From assembly GCF_001949145.1 (NCBI RefSeq), contig NW_019091363.1, positions 861,871-925,870 on the forward strand: 64,000 nt of DNA. Reading direction: 5' to 3'. Numbering within the stretch: position 1 is the stretch's first letter; every line of letters begins with the position of its first letter. Positions 45,401 to 59,600 of this stretch are shown piece after piece. The stretch comes from Acanthaster planci. Lineage: Eukaryota; Echinodermata; Asteroidea; Valvatida; Acanthasteridae. The translations under genes and the position numbers were made by a program. The notes under the pieces were generated by a model. The model searched no databases and was not told the origin of the DNA. It was given only the letters and a program-made list of their open reading frames with translations.

Positions 45401-47709
45401 TGTGCGAGGATCACTTGTTTTTGTCAAATTCTTGAGGGATGATGGGCCATTCGTTCAGCATCCGTCAATGGTTGTTTTGGCTTGTTATCACCTGTTACGA
45501 GTGGATGTCATGATTCAGTCACAATCTCAAATTTGGCCCCCCCCCAAAAAAAAATGGGTTCAAAATACCAACTTCTGATTCACCATCTCGGGCAAGAGAT
45601 ATTGTTGATGTATTTAGCAGTCACATGTACACAGCTACATGTACAAAGCACCTGTGGGCATGCTTTGTAATTCAGAGATTCATTACATTAAGGGATACAC
45701 TTCCAAGTTGTTTTCTTCAAAGAGGCCACTTTCCAACCGTCTGTATGTGTTTTTTTGCAGTTATTCACTCGCCCCTCTCTGTATGTATTGCACCACACGA
45801 ACAGTTTAAGAAGCTTTGTCAAAAGCATGGAGCATCACAGAAAGAAAATCCAACTTAAAACCTGTGGTCCCAAGAAAATTCAAGTGACTGAGTCCTCGTT
45901 TCCAAGGGTACAATGAGTGTGTTTTGGTAATGTCCTCAAAACTAATGAATACCTTGTCTCTGTCCTTTTTCTCTTGTGGTAGCTTCCGGTTTCATCTTAG
46001 TGTCTGGCTTCTTTCTCATGAATTTTGTCTCCCGTGATGGGGCCTATTTTTGTCAAATGGCCAGTAACTGTACCTTAGAGGACAGGACAGCATCTAGTCC
46101 AAGGATTGTTGTCTTCAGTCATAATTAAGAGCTATTCACATATGATCGATGGGATTTTTTCTGTGACGGTTCACGGTGCGCTCGCATTGCTGTTCTGCCC
46201 TCATGGGCCGGGTGTTTATCTTTGACAGCTCCGGCATTCCGTGGCTTTCCCGGCAGCTCTTTTCAATAATATTTACAGTTTCCATCGGCTCCCGTCTTGG
46301 GTACTATATGCTAAATAAAACACAGTGACTGGGCTTAAGCGTTCATTTCAGGTCTGGTGCAGACTTTTTATGATTGCTCGATGCTGATTATCAGAATTTG
46401 TGGCTACGTGTACGTGCCCCCTGCCTGGCCAGATAGCAACTGTAATGCCGGGTTGCAAAAATAAACTGGTGCATGTCATCCGTCAAGTCTCTCATCATAA
46501 ATAAACCCAATCCTTTATTAAAGACCAATTACAATAAATTTGCAGTTGGTGATACATATATTTTGGACAATCTGATTCCAGGAATGTCCCAGTTAACCGG
46601 GAGGGGATGCATAAAGAGTTTGTACTTTTGTGCCAACATATTTAGCAAATTTAACAAATAGCAAAGCTATGCTATGTCAACTTCAACTTCAAAGAACATG
46701 AATGTTTACACTGAAAGTATATCTTCATGTTGGTAGGTAACAGACTTTCTTGTACTCGTATATCCAGAAAGAAAATCCTTTCACTAATGTAGTGTTTGTA
46801 CATAAACACAAAATTGAAAGTTTGTTTTGAAAAGAAAGGATGAAAAACTTATCCATAAATGTAATTATTGCCATAAAGTTACACATTTGTATTGGAGTCA
46901 TTTTGAGCTGTCTTTCTGCCGACAGGCAATTTCTTAGTCAATTTCAATTCAAAGTTTGAAAAAAATTGGAAACATCTTATGGTTCAAAAAGCAGTGAGTT
47001 CTTTTGATGAGTTAGAAGTAGTGAGTGTTTTTACTTCAGCACAAATTTTTTGATCATTGAACTGCATGGGTTCTTGGCTTCTGTACAGTTCATCCGTATC
47101 CCCCACCAACAGTTGAGAGTTTTCACCTGTGCATTTAAACATGGGAGAGCCTGTCACATGCAAGCATTACTCCCACGCGTGTCACGCCGAACAGAATGAA
47201 GGATACCTCCGCGCTAATTGGCTATAAAACATGTAGACCATAATGCGCCAGAGTTCAGCCTCCCATTTCGGAACAAAATCTAGAAATTGTCACCTCCTGA
47301 GAGGTGTGATGCACCCCAGCGCGCAGTGGTTTTGCCGCTAATGGATTAGGCGGGGCTAGAAGGGTGAGTGGTTGGGTGCATATCAGATATTTGTTCCATC
47401 ATTGTGGAGTAATATGTACATGTATAACGTAAATTGGTTCTCTGGAAAATCAAATTAGGAGATTTACTCCATGAATTGTGTTAGTGTTTGGAGTCTTTTA
47501 TTCTTATTTTTTGAAAGGTAGAGTGCACTGTTGTAATTTTTATTGGATGTACCTTCCAGTGTCTGTCTTTTTCATCTTCCCAGGTAACCTCTTTACTCAC
47601 TGTGGATTCCACTATTAAACCGACAAGCTTTAACACAAATCTTCTGGAATGTTCTTTAAGTTTTTTTTTCAGAAATTACGGTGTCGCTCATTTTTCTCCA
47701 CTGACGTCG

Positions 47710-47808
47710 GTGACCGTATAATCACCTTGTCCCTAATTTCGCCACTTGCTAAGAAAACCAACCAGACATTACAAAACGTGGTGAAATTAGGGACCTGGTG
47801 ACGGTCAC
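47710..47808. repeat. Short inverted repeat
   Basis: GTGACCGTATAATCACC…GTCCCTAATTTCGCCAC at the left is matched by GTGGTGAAATTAGGGAC…GGTGACGGTCAC at the right, giving a stem of about 30 bp with a 33-bp spacer. Probably a small fold-back element. Confidence 0.65.
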
Positions 47809-49746
47809 AAACATTAATGAACGTTAAAGAGTTCGTGCAATTAAGATACACACATGCAAATGTGCACCAGTTTGAACTTATGATGGGATACCAGGGGAGT
47901 AGAATAGTTAAGCTTTGGTTGGAAACTATGTCTAAAAAAAGCCTACAAACAAATATAAACTTTTACAGATGACTGGACTATTCACATAATAGCCAAAAGC
48001 ACCTTCTGCTGATACTCACTTACAATGACAATTGAATGCAGAAATGAACTTGTAAATGCACAAACTATACATGTGGATAATTTTACTTCAACTTAAATGC
48101 ATTGGTGATTGAGACACTTAAACGATAACCCTGCAAATGTAAAAAGAAAGCGCAGTCTACGTGACATTGATGAAATCAAGTACATGTGCGTGTAACTGAA
48201 AAGGCTTTTTTACCATGACCCTGCTGTGGACACATTGCTTCCTACCCTACATACATGTACATGGACTGTTTAATTTTCATGGAAATGGCAGGTCGTAAAG
48301 ATGGCATTTGTTCAAACAATGCAAACTGGAGCCTCAGTCGTTTGTTATACGTAATCTTCAAAGGAAAGTTTGAAAGTGAGCCTACTGTAAATGTAGTAAA
48401 TTTTGAACCTGGTTTATAACAATGAGATAAAAAAGGGACATGTACTGAAGATTATCCCGTGTCTTCCTGCAGCAGCTTGGCAAAATTTAAAGAAAAAAAA
48501 AACCAGCGGCAGAGAATACGGTGGCTTCAAAGAGAATTTGCTTGCCATTTTGTGTTCAAAGTACAGACTTTAGTGGTAAACCAGACTGGGATCCGTCTAA
48601 TCTCTGTGGATGTGTGCACAGACATATATAACAGCAATCTACCATTTCAGTCGAAAACTGGTATGAAGATGAGACTTGCGAACGCATTGTCCAATTAGTG
48701 TGTACTGAATAACATCACGCCCAGAGGAGTGAGGGCTAACTGATTCCCACGGGGAGGTTTATGCCAGGAAGTTCATTAGAAGTGTTGACGTGGATATTCC
48801 TCCATAAATCACACCCGTTGCCATTCCTGGATCCTAAGAATTTTCAGGAGCAGGCGTTTGTAATTAACGGAAGATAACATATCAGGGAGCCGTTCCATTT
48901 TGTTTCTTTCTTTCGGAATGTTGTGCTATCCTTTAAACTTCCATAACATAAGGAACGTCTCTAACCAAACCAGTGGAAGTTACATAAGCAAGATACTTAA
49001 TCCACATTTGAAAAGGTCCTGTATATGGCTTATGAGTGCTTTTCATTATAATTTTTTTCATTTCATGAATTTCATGCGGGATTAGGTTGTTTGACTGGGA
49101 TAATTGGAATAGCCTTTGACCGATAAAATCACTGGGAAAATGGGTGTGCAAATTGAGGATTTTCGTTAATTGTCTGATTGTTCTCGTCTCAGTTATGGTT
49201 TTGATTAATTGAGTGTTGAGCAGTCCGTTTGAATTATCAGTAATAAAGAAGCAAATTTATAGTTTTTCTTGAGATTGTCAGTGGGACTTTTGGGGGGGTT
49301 ACGGTGTCTTTACAGACTAGTCGGCCACTTTTACCAGTACCTTTCATTGAGTTTTTGTGTTTGTTTCACATTTTTGGGAAGTTGTTTGTACATAACGGTA
49401 TGCTGTTGGAGATTCTGATTGAAGAAGTTCACCGTTGTTCTGTTGTGCCTACCAAAAGGGATCCTTAACAACTATTTCTAGAAAATGGATTTTCACTTGT
49501 CAAAAGGAAAAAACCTGTAAGAACAAAATTGACTTTTATTGATCAGTTTAATAATCAAGTAACTGAGTCATAATTTCCGTCCCTTGTAAATAGACATGTT
49601 TTTGTCCAGCCAAGGAGCATTTCTCTTGAAAGTTTTACACATGAAACATAATTTGCTGTACTTATTTATCCTTTTGGGTCAAACTTGTACTCATGAAAAT
49701 CAACTCACAATCACATGAAAAATTCCATGCACTCATAGTTTCATAG

Positions 49747-50046
49747 TTTATACCAAAGATCGTATAGCACCACGTAGCGGCATAAGATGGAGAACTTCAC
49801 TGTGAATAAACGTAAAACATTGTAATCGCATTGGCGCCATTTGAGCAAGTGATATGCCTGCGCATTGCACATTAATGCATAAGCGCAGGCGCCGCGGCAG
49901 GCACGTACACCTGGTGCGCCAGCGCCTGTGCATTACCTTGAACCACGCAGGCGTATCACTTGCTCAAATGGCGCCCGTGGTGATTACCCCTTTTGGGCAG
50001 AGTTATCCACCTTGCGCCTTCGGCACTATATGATCCTTGGTTTATA
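49747..50046. repeat. MITE-like fold-back element, family R7
   Basis: Outer ends TATACCAAAGATCGTATAG and CTATATGATCCTTGGTTTATA are inverted. Further in, GGCGCCATTTGAGCAAGTGAT is mirrored exactly by ATCACTTGCTCAAATGGCGCC, and the GCGCAGGCGCC/CAGGCGC core continues the symmetry. About 300 bp, more C+G-rich than its surroundings. It provides the ATG of the open frame that follows it. Confidence 0.85.
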
Positions 50047-50626
50047 CTCACATGACAGAAGTCCCTGTAGTCATATTTCTGCTCACATGAAAAATATCCA
50101 TACATATTCATTCTCACAAAAGACACCTACAGTGTATAGTAAAATGTTTGAACTTGAACCCCCTACTGAAACACTTTTGCTCATACTCAAGGGAAATGAA
50201 CTCAACTACAACCAACACTCCTTTGGTCTGTCCAAACCAGTAGCCAACAGGAGGCTTGTGGGAGAAAAAAATTCAAAATGTCAACGGTGCAACATATCAC
50301 TCAGGTTCATGTATGCATCAACATTCCCTCTCCAGTCGATTGAGCCATTTAATGATGTCAGAGATAAAACTCTCACAGTCTGCAATGTTGATTGCTTATC
50401 TGTGGCATCTGAGGAGGGTACGCTTTCCCGAGTGTTTGACTTGGATGCCAGGAAGTACTGCATCAGCTGCAGTTTTGAACCAAAAAAACTTCCACTGTAC
50501 AAGAGCTGCATGTTAAGAGGAGTCAAAGTTGTAAGGCCTGTTGATCAGTCCACTATCATTTCTGTGATTTTTGTTTCTTTTTATGCCATTTGGCTGTTGT
50601 TTTGGGCACATTTGGACTCACTTTGA
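50030..50626 (+). CDS. Unrecognised 198-codon open frame in TBC1D19 intron 8
   Basis: Open from an ATG at 50030 to TGA at 50624-50626. The reading frame is also open back to 49928, but only from a GTG within the fold-back element. I recognise no domain. Seen in it: a polar N-terminal half, Cys pairs (SKCQRCNIS; VCNVDC; YCISC) and a hydrophobic C-terminal segment IISVIFVSFYAIWLLFW that could be a membrane anchor. There are no flanking exons, the codon use does not look like the two real genes, and the first ATG lies in a transposon end. It may be an exon of a nested gene, an old pseudogene or simply chance. Confidence 0.2.
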   Translation: MILGLYSHDRSPCSHISAHMKNIHTYSFSQKTPTVYSKMFELEPPTETLLLILKGNELNYNQHSFGLSKPVANRRLVGEKNSKCQRCNISLRFMYASTFPLQSIEPFNDVRDKTLTVCNVDCLSVASEEGTLSRVFDLDARKYCISCSFEPKKLPLYKSCMLRGVKVVRPVDQSTIISVIFVSFYAIWLLFWAHLDSL

Positions 50627-53600
50627 TGACGATTGGACCTATTGTTCTCCTAAAATTTAAAATTATCAAGTAAATGTGCTACAAATTCATGTATGAATTC
50701 AACAAAAAATTTCTTTGGCCAAACCATAGGAGTTGTGATAACTGACCCTAACCGTCCTCAATCCTCCAATTTCAACACACCTGTACACCCTAATGGGTTA
50801 GGCTATTGGAGATAATGACAGTAAAGTTTCTTGCTGTTGATCTTTACCGGGACCAGTAGTGTTGATTTTTACACACCTATGCATGCTTGCAATATGTCAA
50901 TAAAATTTGTCATTGCATGACAAACATTCGAGGGGGGGGGCTGTGTTGGGGGTTGGCAGAAATCTATACACCCCCAGCTTTGCAGTTATCCTCTGATGTT
51001 TTCACTCCATGTTTGGTACATTTTTGTTATATTGGCAAGATCTGCTCCAATGTAGAGTTACTTGCAACTGTCCATTAAATGCAACCCTCGTAAGTTCAGC
51101 AACAGAATATTGGTACACAGGAGATGAATGCTTTCTAATTTGTAAAACTGAAACCAGTCTTTGATTATTCCTCTTTTTACGACCAGCATATGGTCATAAT
51201 TCATCCATGGAAATTTTAAACCGTCTGCACTTTTGTGAAAACAACATCCGTGACAATGTACTTGTTTTGTGTGGGTTGTTATAATATTAGGCAAATTAGT
51301 AAACAAGTTTTTTTCTTCTCAGTATTTCAGTCTGGAAACAATGATTTGATAACTGCCAGTACTTCTATATGTCATTCAATACTAAAAAGGAAAAAAAAAA
51401 CCACTTTTTTGGCAATGAATTACATGTACATAATGATGGACCTGTGTATTTTGGAATGTGTAGGGTTGCCGACGGAATATTTATAAGAAATGAACAAAGT
51501 TTTGTTAAACGCGCTTTTTTGCAGCCACTTTACTTTTTAAAGACGTGTGAAATGCAGTTATTTCTTGCCTTTGCTTAGGCCAAGGAATGCTGCCAAAGAT
51601 TGTAAACATTTGTCATTTGGCAACAATCGAGACTAATAGCTGGAACCCTGAATTTGTTCCCATTTACAATGAACTTTAATTAAATTATTGTGAGTATGAA
51701 AACATCTGGCCTTTCTTAATTTTACAGTTTAAAAATCAATTTGTGTTTTTTGGCTGCCACACAGACTCTGCAGATGCTTTTATTTTATTAGATGTGGGTA
51801 TTTTGGACACTTTGCTGGTCATCATCCTCCTCGATTCCAGCCACCATTTTTATTTTTTAAATTAAAGTGCTCTCTCAGTTATTTTTTAAAATCTGATGCC
51901 GTGTTGATTCTAATCAACAAGAGCTGAATTGAAGTTGACTGTTTCTAGTCCTTTCTTTTTTGAATTGTAATTTTGTGCCAGCTATCCGAATTTCTTTAGC
52001 CCTCCATTAACGAAAAGGAGTGGCTGGAAGAATTTTGGTAAAAAATTCTGCGGACTTGATTTTCAGAAAATTTCATTCATCTTCTCTGTTTTTGTTGCTC
52101 CGTGAATATGTGAACAGCTCTTAGTCGTGGAAAAATGTTTACAGAGTCAATTGCAAACGTTTCCCAACTTTCCACCTGGAATGCATCAAACAATTGGAAT
52201 AAAATCAAATTTGTTTCCAATTTTATCAAACAATTGTTAAAAATGAAATGAACACACACAAACAACAAGAAAAATAAGAACAACAAAGAAAGTCAAAGAG
52301 ATGTCTTACTTTGTGCAAAGAATGTTCAATGCAGTCCTGTCACTAAGGCATCGGTCAGTATTTCATCAGGCAAAAATCACTGCACACTTAACGTAACATC
52401 TCTCCTACAATGATACTCAGCGCAGTGAATCGACCAGAGCCCAAAGCCAAATAGTTTGTTGTCACCGTTAGCTGACTTGAGATGACGTGTCGTGTTGGTC
52501 AGAGCAGAACCTGTTATGCCACCAACTCAGGAAAGATGCTTTCAGCAGCGAGGCAACTACACAGACACACACACACACCAGGCACTGTAGGCAGAGCTGA
52601 ACTCCTCTTTTTCCTCATGAGGCAGGTAGACCATCCATCCTATGCCTGCACTCTACAGAGGCTGCGTACCAGGATGACTGGGATTATCACCAGTTGAGCT
52701 AGAGAAATCATTACCTCACCAAACCTCTGGGGCACTTTTCCCTCCTCCGCTGCACAGCATCGCTTAACCAATAAGCCGTTTCGCTCCCCTGAACAGACAC
52801 TGGCTGCAAACGTATCATCCGGCAGGGCTGGTTAATAAAAAACGGAGGAATCTACACAGGCCACGTCAGGGCCCCACGGTGACTGACATGTATAGTGCAT
52901 GCATTGTGAAAGGGGAGAGGCTTAGCTTGGCTCCTGGCCACGTTAAATCAGGCGAGATTGTTACGAACAGGTGCATTCGGCACAGGGAGGTAGGGAAACA
53001 AGAAGAAGGGGGAAAAACAGGTACGTGTGAGCTGAAACAAAAAGAGGACTTGTTTCAATATTAAGTCAGGAGTACAGGTAGTTGTCCATCTGAAATTGAG
53101 TGAAGTTTACAGCTCAGTGGTGAGGGATTCTGTAACAAGACAGGAGCTAAGGTGGGACGCAGTGATACGGGAAAACAGTTTGATGCAGCACTGGCACCTG
53201 TAGTGTCAGCCTCAGGATCCGGAAATGCCGTTATTGCATTCAGCAGTTTAATCCCAATTTACTTCATCAGCCAACCAGCTAGCACTGCCATCCTCACTTT
53301 TATTTGGTATTGTTTCTTAACTTCAGACATTAGACAGTGCACCATCTGGGATGAATTTTGTACTTACTTGTCGCTAGAAGAAATTATCTTTTAGACTAAA
53401 TGGTGACCTTGTTATAAGGCAACATAATCACCCTTCAGAAAACTGTGCAATCCTCAAAATTCTAGAATATTTTCTCAAATAATGAGGTGCTGGAAGACAG
53501 AAAGCAAACATATTATCTCAAAGGTTATCACCATCAGCCATCCCTCTGGGTTATGGTGAATGCTTGAAAACCAGCTATGTGCATTGAATGTGTGAAACGT

Positions 53601-56600
53601 AGAGCGTATTAAATGAATGCTTTGACAAACGGAGCCTAAGCAGCAGGACTGGAATGGTTAATCATCGACCATGCACCGCCTTACCTGTCCATTACCACCA
53701 GCCAATACACAGACGTGTAATTTGTGATAGGAATTAGCTCCTTTGGAAAGCCAGACCAGGACTATGAGTGATCAGAATCAGATTGGTTGTATAAACCTGT
53801 CAGTAAAGGCCTTGCAGTATCTCTGGGTTGAACTGTACCAAAGCTGAGGAATTCTCCATGCACATTATCCATCGCAAGAAATCCTTCTCAAGCTTTTCTA
53901 CACATGAGAACTCAGAAAGTTTTTCCACTTCATGTACAGAAGTGGATCTCAGCTAAAAGTGAATTGAAAAGTTTCTTCAAACACCTATGCCACAGAGGTT
54001 AAGATTACAAATACTGCTAAAAGTTGTGGATAAAAGTTGAAATGGTTCAGTTGTGCTTAGAATTGCTTGAATTCCCAATGCTATTTTGAGAGAGTTTTCT
54101 CCTACAATTGAATTCCTTTTCTGAGCAAATTCTGTATTCTCCTTCCTACAGAAACAGAAGTCATTGACACTGATGGGTCATCGCACCTTCCAAGATTTTT
54201 TTCCCCAAATCCTATCTTCCTTGTTCAGCATTCCAATTTGGAGTCTACTCATTTCCTCAAATACTTCTCTCAGAATTGATACTATGGAATGTGATACACT
54301 GATTGCATATATTTAGACTGAGTCAATTTATGACACACGCACAAGAAAATTGAGTGACATTAAGTGAATTAAGGGACTCCACGCTCTTTATGTTTAGCCC
54401 AATCTGGGCTGGGCGAGCATTGAAGCATTACCAAAGAGGTTGCGCAATGGATTCCATGAATGCAAAGAACACAAGGCATAAGAAAGAGGACAAGAAGGGT
54501 GGGGCCAGCTAGCTTTCATTCTCTTGCAAGCAACTGTAGCAACATCCCAGTTTCCAAACTTTTGACCTGGGGTTAAGAGTCCTTTGAGATGCTGTGGTGT
54601 TTGGTTTGATACGGGAGCTGCTTCATAATTAGGGACGTTATTAATGTCCTAATGATAACTGCTTCATTTTCAAGTTGACATGGTGGCCACACTATGACAT
54701 GAACAGCTAGGGGAGAAATATGCCATTTCACGGCTTCTAGCAACAGTAAGGGCACTCCAATAGGAATCTAATACCGTGTTGCTTGAATGGTGTTTAAGGT
54801 TCTGGTATGTTTCCTTCGTTGCTGAGCTTGCCCGGGAGAGGTGGTCTGCAAAGGTCGGCATACGTTTTCACTTTTCCTAATAGTAGGTTTTTGTGATTTG
54901 GTTTTTCGTATCTGGCGACTACCAGAAGCAGTACGTTGGGTTGCGTACATAGGCAGGGTTAAATAGACCAGAATATTGCCTCCTGGGTAGACTTCATTCA
55001 CATAAGATGCATTTCACGTATATATTGCAGACCAAGGCGATTCACTAAATATTGCAATAAAAATGATTTATGAGTCGAGTTCTGTTTAGTACACCAGTAT
55101 TTATATTTCAAAAGATAATGTAATATAGCTATAATATTTTGTAATTTTAAAATAAGTGTTATCTTCAAGATTGAAAAATCCGGTTAAGAAAAGAGCAAAA
55201 TAAGTAACGTGATATACATGTATGACATGTCTGTTGCAGATTAAGTTTTGAAGTTAAAAGTTATTTAAAGTTTGTAAAGATATGAACAGAAATGTAAGAA
55301 AAAGAAAGTACTCCTTAAACCCCCCAAACCGTTGTAACTTCAAACGTTTTATTTCTGAGTCCAGTAAATCCATAAATATTTGTATATGGGACGTATTCCT
55401 TTTCACACTTTTTGGTATATACATATAAGATATTAGTCTTTAGGCTACATTCCATTAAATCAGGGCATTACTGGAAACATTTCCGTACCAAAACTTTTGG
55501 AACAAGCAAAATCATGCTCCATAGGAGTGGTTATTTATTATGATAGTGACAGAACCAATTTTGGCATGTACATATTTTGCTTAGATCTCAAATATCTCAG
55601 CCGTGAAAATATTCTGTTGTGTTTTTGGTGAGTATCAACAGTTTTTCAGTTTTCCCTCTAAATTTATATTTGTCATTTTTCGCTAACCCCTCGAAAGGAA
55701 ATCTTCTGCCTTTTTTTCCCTGAAAACCAAGAGTAGACTTGTGGGAAAGTGCAATGAATACAATCTTCAAATTAGTAACGGTTTGCGGTACCATGATTCT
55801 GATTACATGAATTGAAGTGCCGAAAGGGTCGGCAAAATGAAATGAGTGTCTATATAATCCGCCGGTTATTTCCAAAAGCTGCAGACTGAAAGCAATTTGA
55901 AGTTATTGCAGATTTTTCTTTTTTTAATAATGGCTTTATTAAAAACTAGTGTTGATATGGGTAGATTATATTGAGTGAGATGTTCCACTCGTGACTGGCT
56001 GTGAATTGACCAATTCATCAACAGCGAGTTAGTGACGCCTTTTGTCTTGATAAAAATCAGGATTTACTTTTCCTTTTCCTGTAGGCATACGTGTGTCTAA
56101 GGGCATTTTATTTCATGAATAAATTTGAAAAGTTGAATGCCTTGCAATTGTTCCTGAAGCATGGTCGGCACATGCTTGTAAGAGAGCATGTTGGGACAAC
56201 TTGTTGTCAAAGCCTACAATGATAGCAGCTGGACTGGTGTATTGGTTGTCCTGTTCTATATCATTGATCTGCAGCTAATATAGTCGTGCTGCTGCAGTCA
56301 CAACGGAATACTCCAACGCGAAGTCAAGCACCTCACGCAAGCCATCCTTTCTCCCTCCCTCTTGCTCCAGTCCCAATCCAGGAAGTCCTGCCGTGAAACC
56401 CTCAAGACCCGCTGTTTGTCCAATCAGTCGCCCGTCACACCACCCATCGGTAAACATCCAGCTGCGCGGCGCAATCGCCGGTGTTATGCTTGCGTTCACG
56501 CTCCATTTTCACAGTTGAATGCCGTCCAGAGAGTGAACAAATGGACTATAAAATGAGGGACCTGACAATTGAAAAGCAGTAGATCAGAAAAAAAAACCCA

Positions 56601-59600
56601 ATCCTGGCACACATCCTTGGCCTCATGCATGGACATGTCCGTGTGTCTTGGCACAACTGCAGCTTGTACGTTTCCACCATAACACTTGTGGATCTGCTTG
56701 TAAATTTCGACAACCCTCAGAAAGCCAATCTCAGGAAAGACAGAGCTTCAGACGCAGTATAGGTTTCAAAACCGTCGCCTATACACGTTAGCTTTTTCTC
56801 CAGTACAGATCCCAGCCAGTTTGTTCTTCTGTTTATCCCTACACTTTTGTCGTTTTTGTCATAATATTAGAGCACCATACATGTACCTTTAGTAAGTTAT
56901 AATAAAATCAAAAAGGCTATGGGCCCTCACTACAGTTATGCTGTTTTGCCAAGAACCTAATGTTGAAGATATGAGCAAATGTACGAAGGGAGTATTCACT
57001 TCAGTGACTGTCCTTTGGCATAAGATGCTGATCATGTACTTTGTATCCAAGGAAACAGAGTGGTGATTTCTCAGTTTTTTTTCAGATGTCAACGCCAGAA
57101 TTGTGGACCTTTATTGAGGTTTAACCATGCGGATTTTTCATCACTCTGTAGCACTTTCCACAAAAACTATCTAAAAGGATACACATGATTGCAGCTATTT
57201 GGGCAAGCACTTGTCCCTCGTTTGTAGCTCTTAAAAGTCGTAGTGTTTTATTGTTCTCATTGTTACAACCCCTCTGCTGAAAAGAAGCTTCGTAAATTTC
57301 TCTTTGACAGCCCTCCCCCAATTGAAATGACTGCAGTCAACATTCACGAATTGTCCACTGCCATATGTTTGGAGTGCACAGTCTAATACAGGACGACTTT
57401 ATTTGAGGCTAATGGTAACTGGAACGCTACAAAACATTAACCAGAGATGAGCCCTATATGCTCATTCTAAGCCAGGGCCAGCCTAGTTTGAGATTGTGTA
57501 AAGGGTGCTTGGGACTACATGGCTAGTTGGCAATTTCACGGGTCAGCAGTGACTGAATTGGCAGTCAGTGGAAAGTGCTGTTTGCACTGGGATTGTACCA
57601 GTACCTGACATCCTGTTGTGATTAATATCGTGAGACTGAGGTTCTTCTTCCTCTTTTGTACGATGATCAAGGTGTCAGAATACGTACACAATTGTGTATG
57701 ATCTTCATTGCATTCGTGCATGTTTTGTCTTACCTTAGTGTGGTGTCATTTGTATAAATTCTAGTTGTTCTTTTTTACTTTACTATTCATGGGTTGCCCA
57801 CATGCTGCATAGAAATTCATTGCACGTATCTCTGGCTCAGCGATTGGAATTTTGTTTTTTCTGATGGTGGGTTGTTTTATCTCATGCTTGCAACTCTGGA
57901 AGTGCAGTAAAGGAGTTGGAGATCTGTCTGTTCATTTTTAAATGGTCTGCTGTTTTTCCACAGTTACCAGATGTGTTCTTGAATAAGTTGGATTTGCAGT
58001 ACTTGAATTAACCTGACTTACCCAATGTAAAAGAAATATCATGACACAGATTTTTGTATTTAATTACGGTGTTGTACAGGGTCTAGTCAAATCGCATACT
58101 TGAATTACATGGCTTCCCCACAATTGGCCACTGTTACTAGTAGGCAAGCGCTATTGGTAAATTACATACATACATGTAGCAACCATATGTTGCACATTGG
58201 AAACCAGACAGTGAGGCTTATTTCCATGCAAAATAACAGGGAATTGTTCATCAATTGGCAAAATGGTCACCATATCGGTGCCATGTTCAGTTGTTAGTAA
58301 GCACCCAGTTGGGTAATTTTGTATTTGATTATCAATGTATCAATAAAATGTGTGCCATTTTTAAAGTTCACACAAGTAACATTTACAGGTATCGTTGGCG
58401 GCAAATAGATAGTTTTGGTATTAACTCCAATGGAGTTGTCAGCACACATGCATTCAGCACTGATCTCCTCAAGTCTAGTCAAATTGGCCCGTACACTCAC
58501 TTGAATGATAATATACATGGTGCCCATTGAATTTATCATTCCATGTACACAAACCCTGTCAATGTTTAAAGTTCTTCCCCAGCCACAACTGGAAATATAC
58601 GGTACCGTAATGTGCTGTTGTTGTGGTGCACTTTTATAAGTGCAGCACGTCCTGTACTGCACCACGACCCATCCACATGAGGCTAATGTAATTACAGAAA
58701 TACAATTGTACGGTGGAATGTTTGTTGTTAGAGGGAAAACGTGACAAGAAAAAGAAAAAAGAAAACAAAAATCGTCCTAATGATAAACCTTGTTAATTTT
58801 CATGCTCGAGAATTTTCAGAAAGAAAGTACTGTAGCTTTAGAGCCTGCTGTCCCTCCTTCAGCTGTTAATTGCAGTGAATACTAAGTAATTAGGTTAACG
58901 GACTGCCTGTTTTACTCCCAACGAGTAAGTGCCCTTTTGAGTTGTACAGCCGTGTCTTTCATCTTCATTTATACACAGACTTTTGGCCCATTGAATTACT
59001 TTCCCGAGTGGAGCCTAAAGTAATACTGTCTTTTTCTGACTTAGTTGCAATTGCCAAATCACATTGAATGAGTTTATAGTGAGTGCAAATCCTCCCTCTA
59101 CCCTGGATTGAACGCAGATCCATTCGGGTAATTATTTGATTAATTCCCCTCTTTTGACTGGCTGTCCAGTTTGGACTAATTTGATGGGCTTTTAGAGAGT
59201 TTGCAGTATGGCAGGCTTGATCTGTTTTGTGGCAGTTGTTTTTTTTTTCTTGAGGTTTTTTCCTTGAGAACTGGATTCTTCTTTGTTTGTCCAATACATC
59301 ATGTGGTTGGACTCTCTGAGCTCTGAATAGACCCAAACATCCTCACGCTCACTTTGGATCACTGTATTGCACAAAGCTCTCGAGGGGAACACTTACATAA
59401 TAATTACATCCAGATGGTAACAAGTAACTCAAAATTATTAATGATTATTTTGATTGTTTGTTAAGATACATGTTCGACTGCTGAGCATCTTTAGCTAATC
59501 ACAACACCCCTTAGATACTAGAAGCTATGACTAGTTACAAAGCCTTCTGTCCTCCTGCTGTAGTGGTCAGCTTCACCTGATTGGCTGTTCCACTTGCTTG

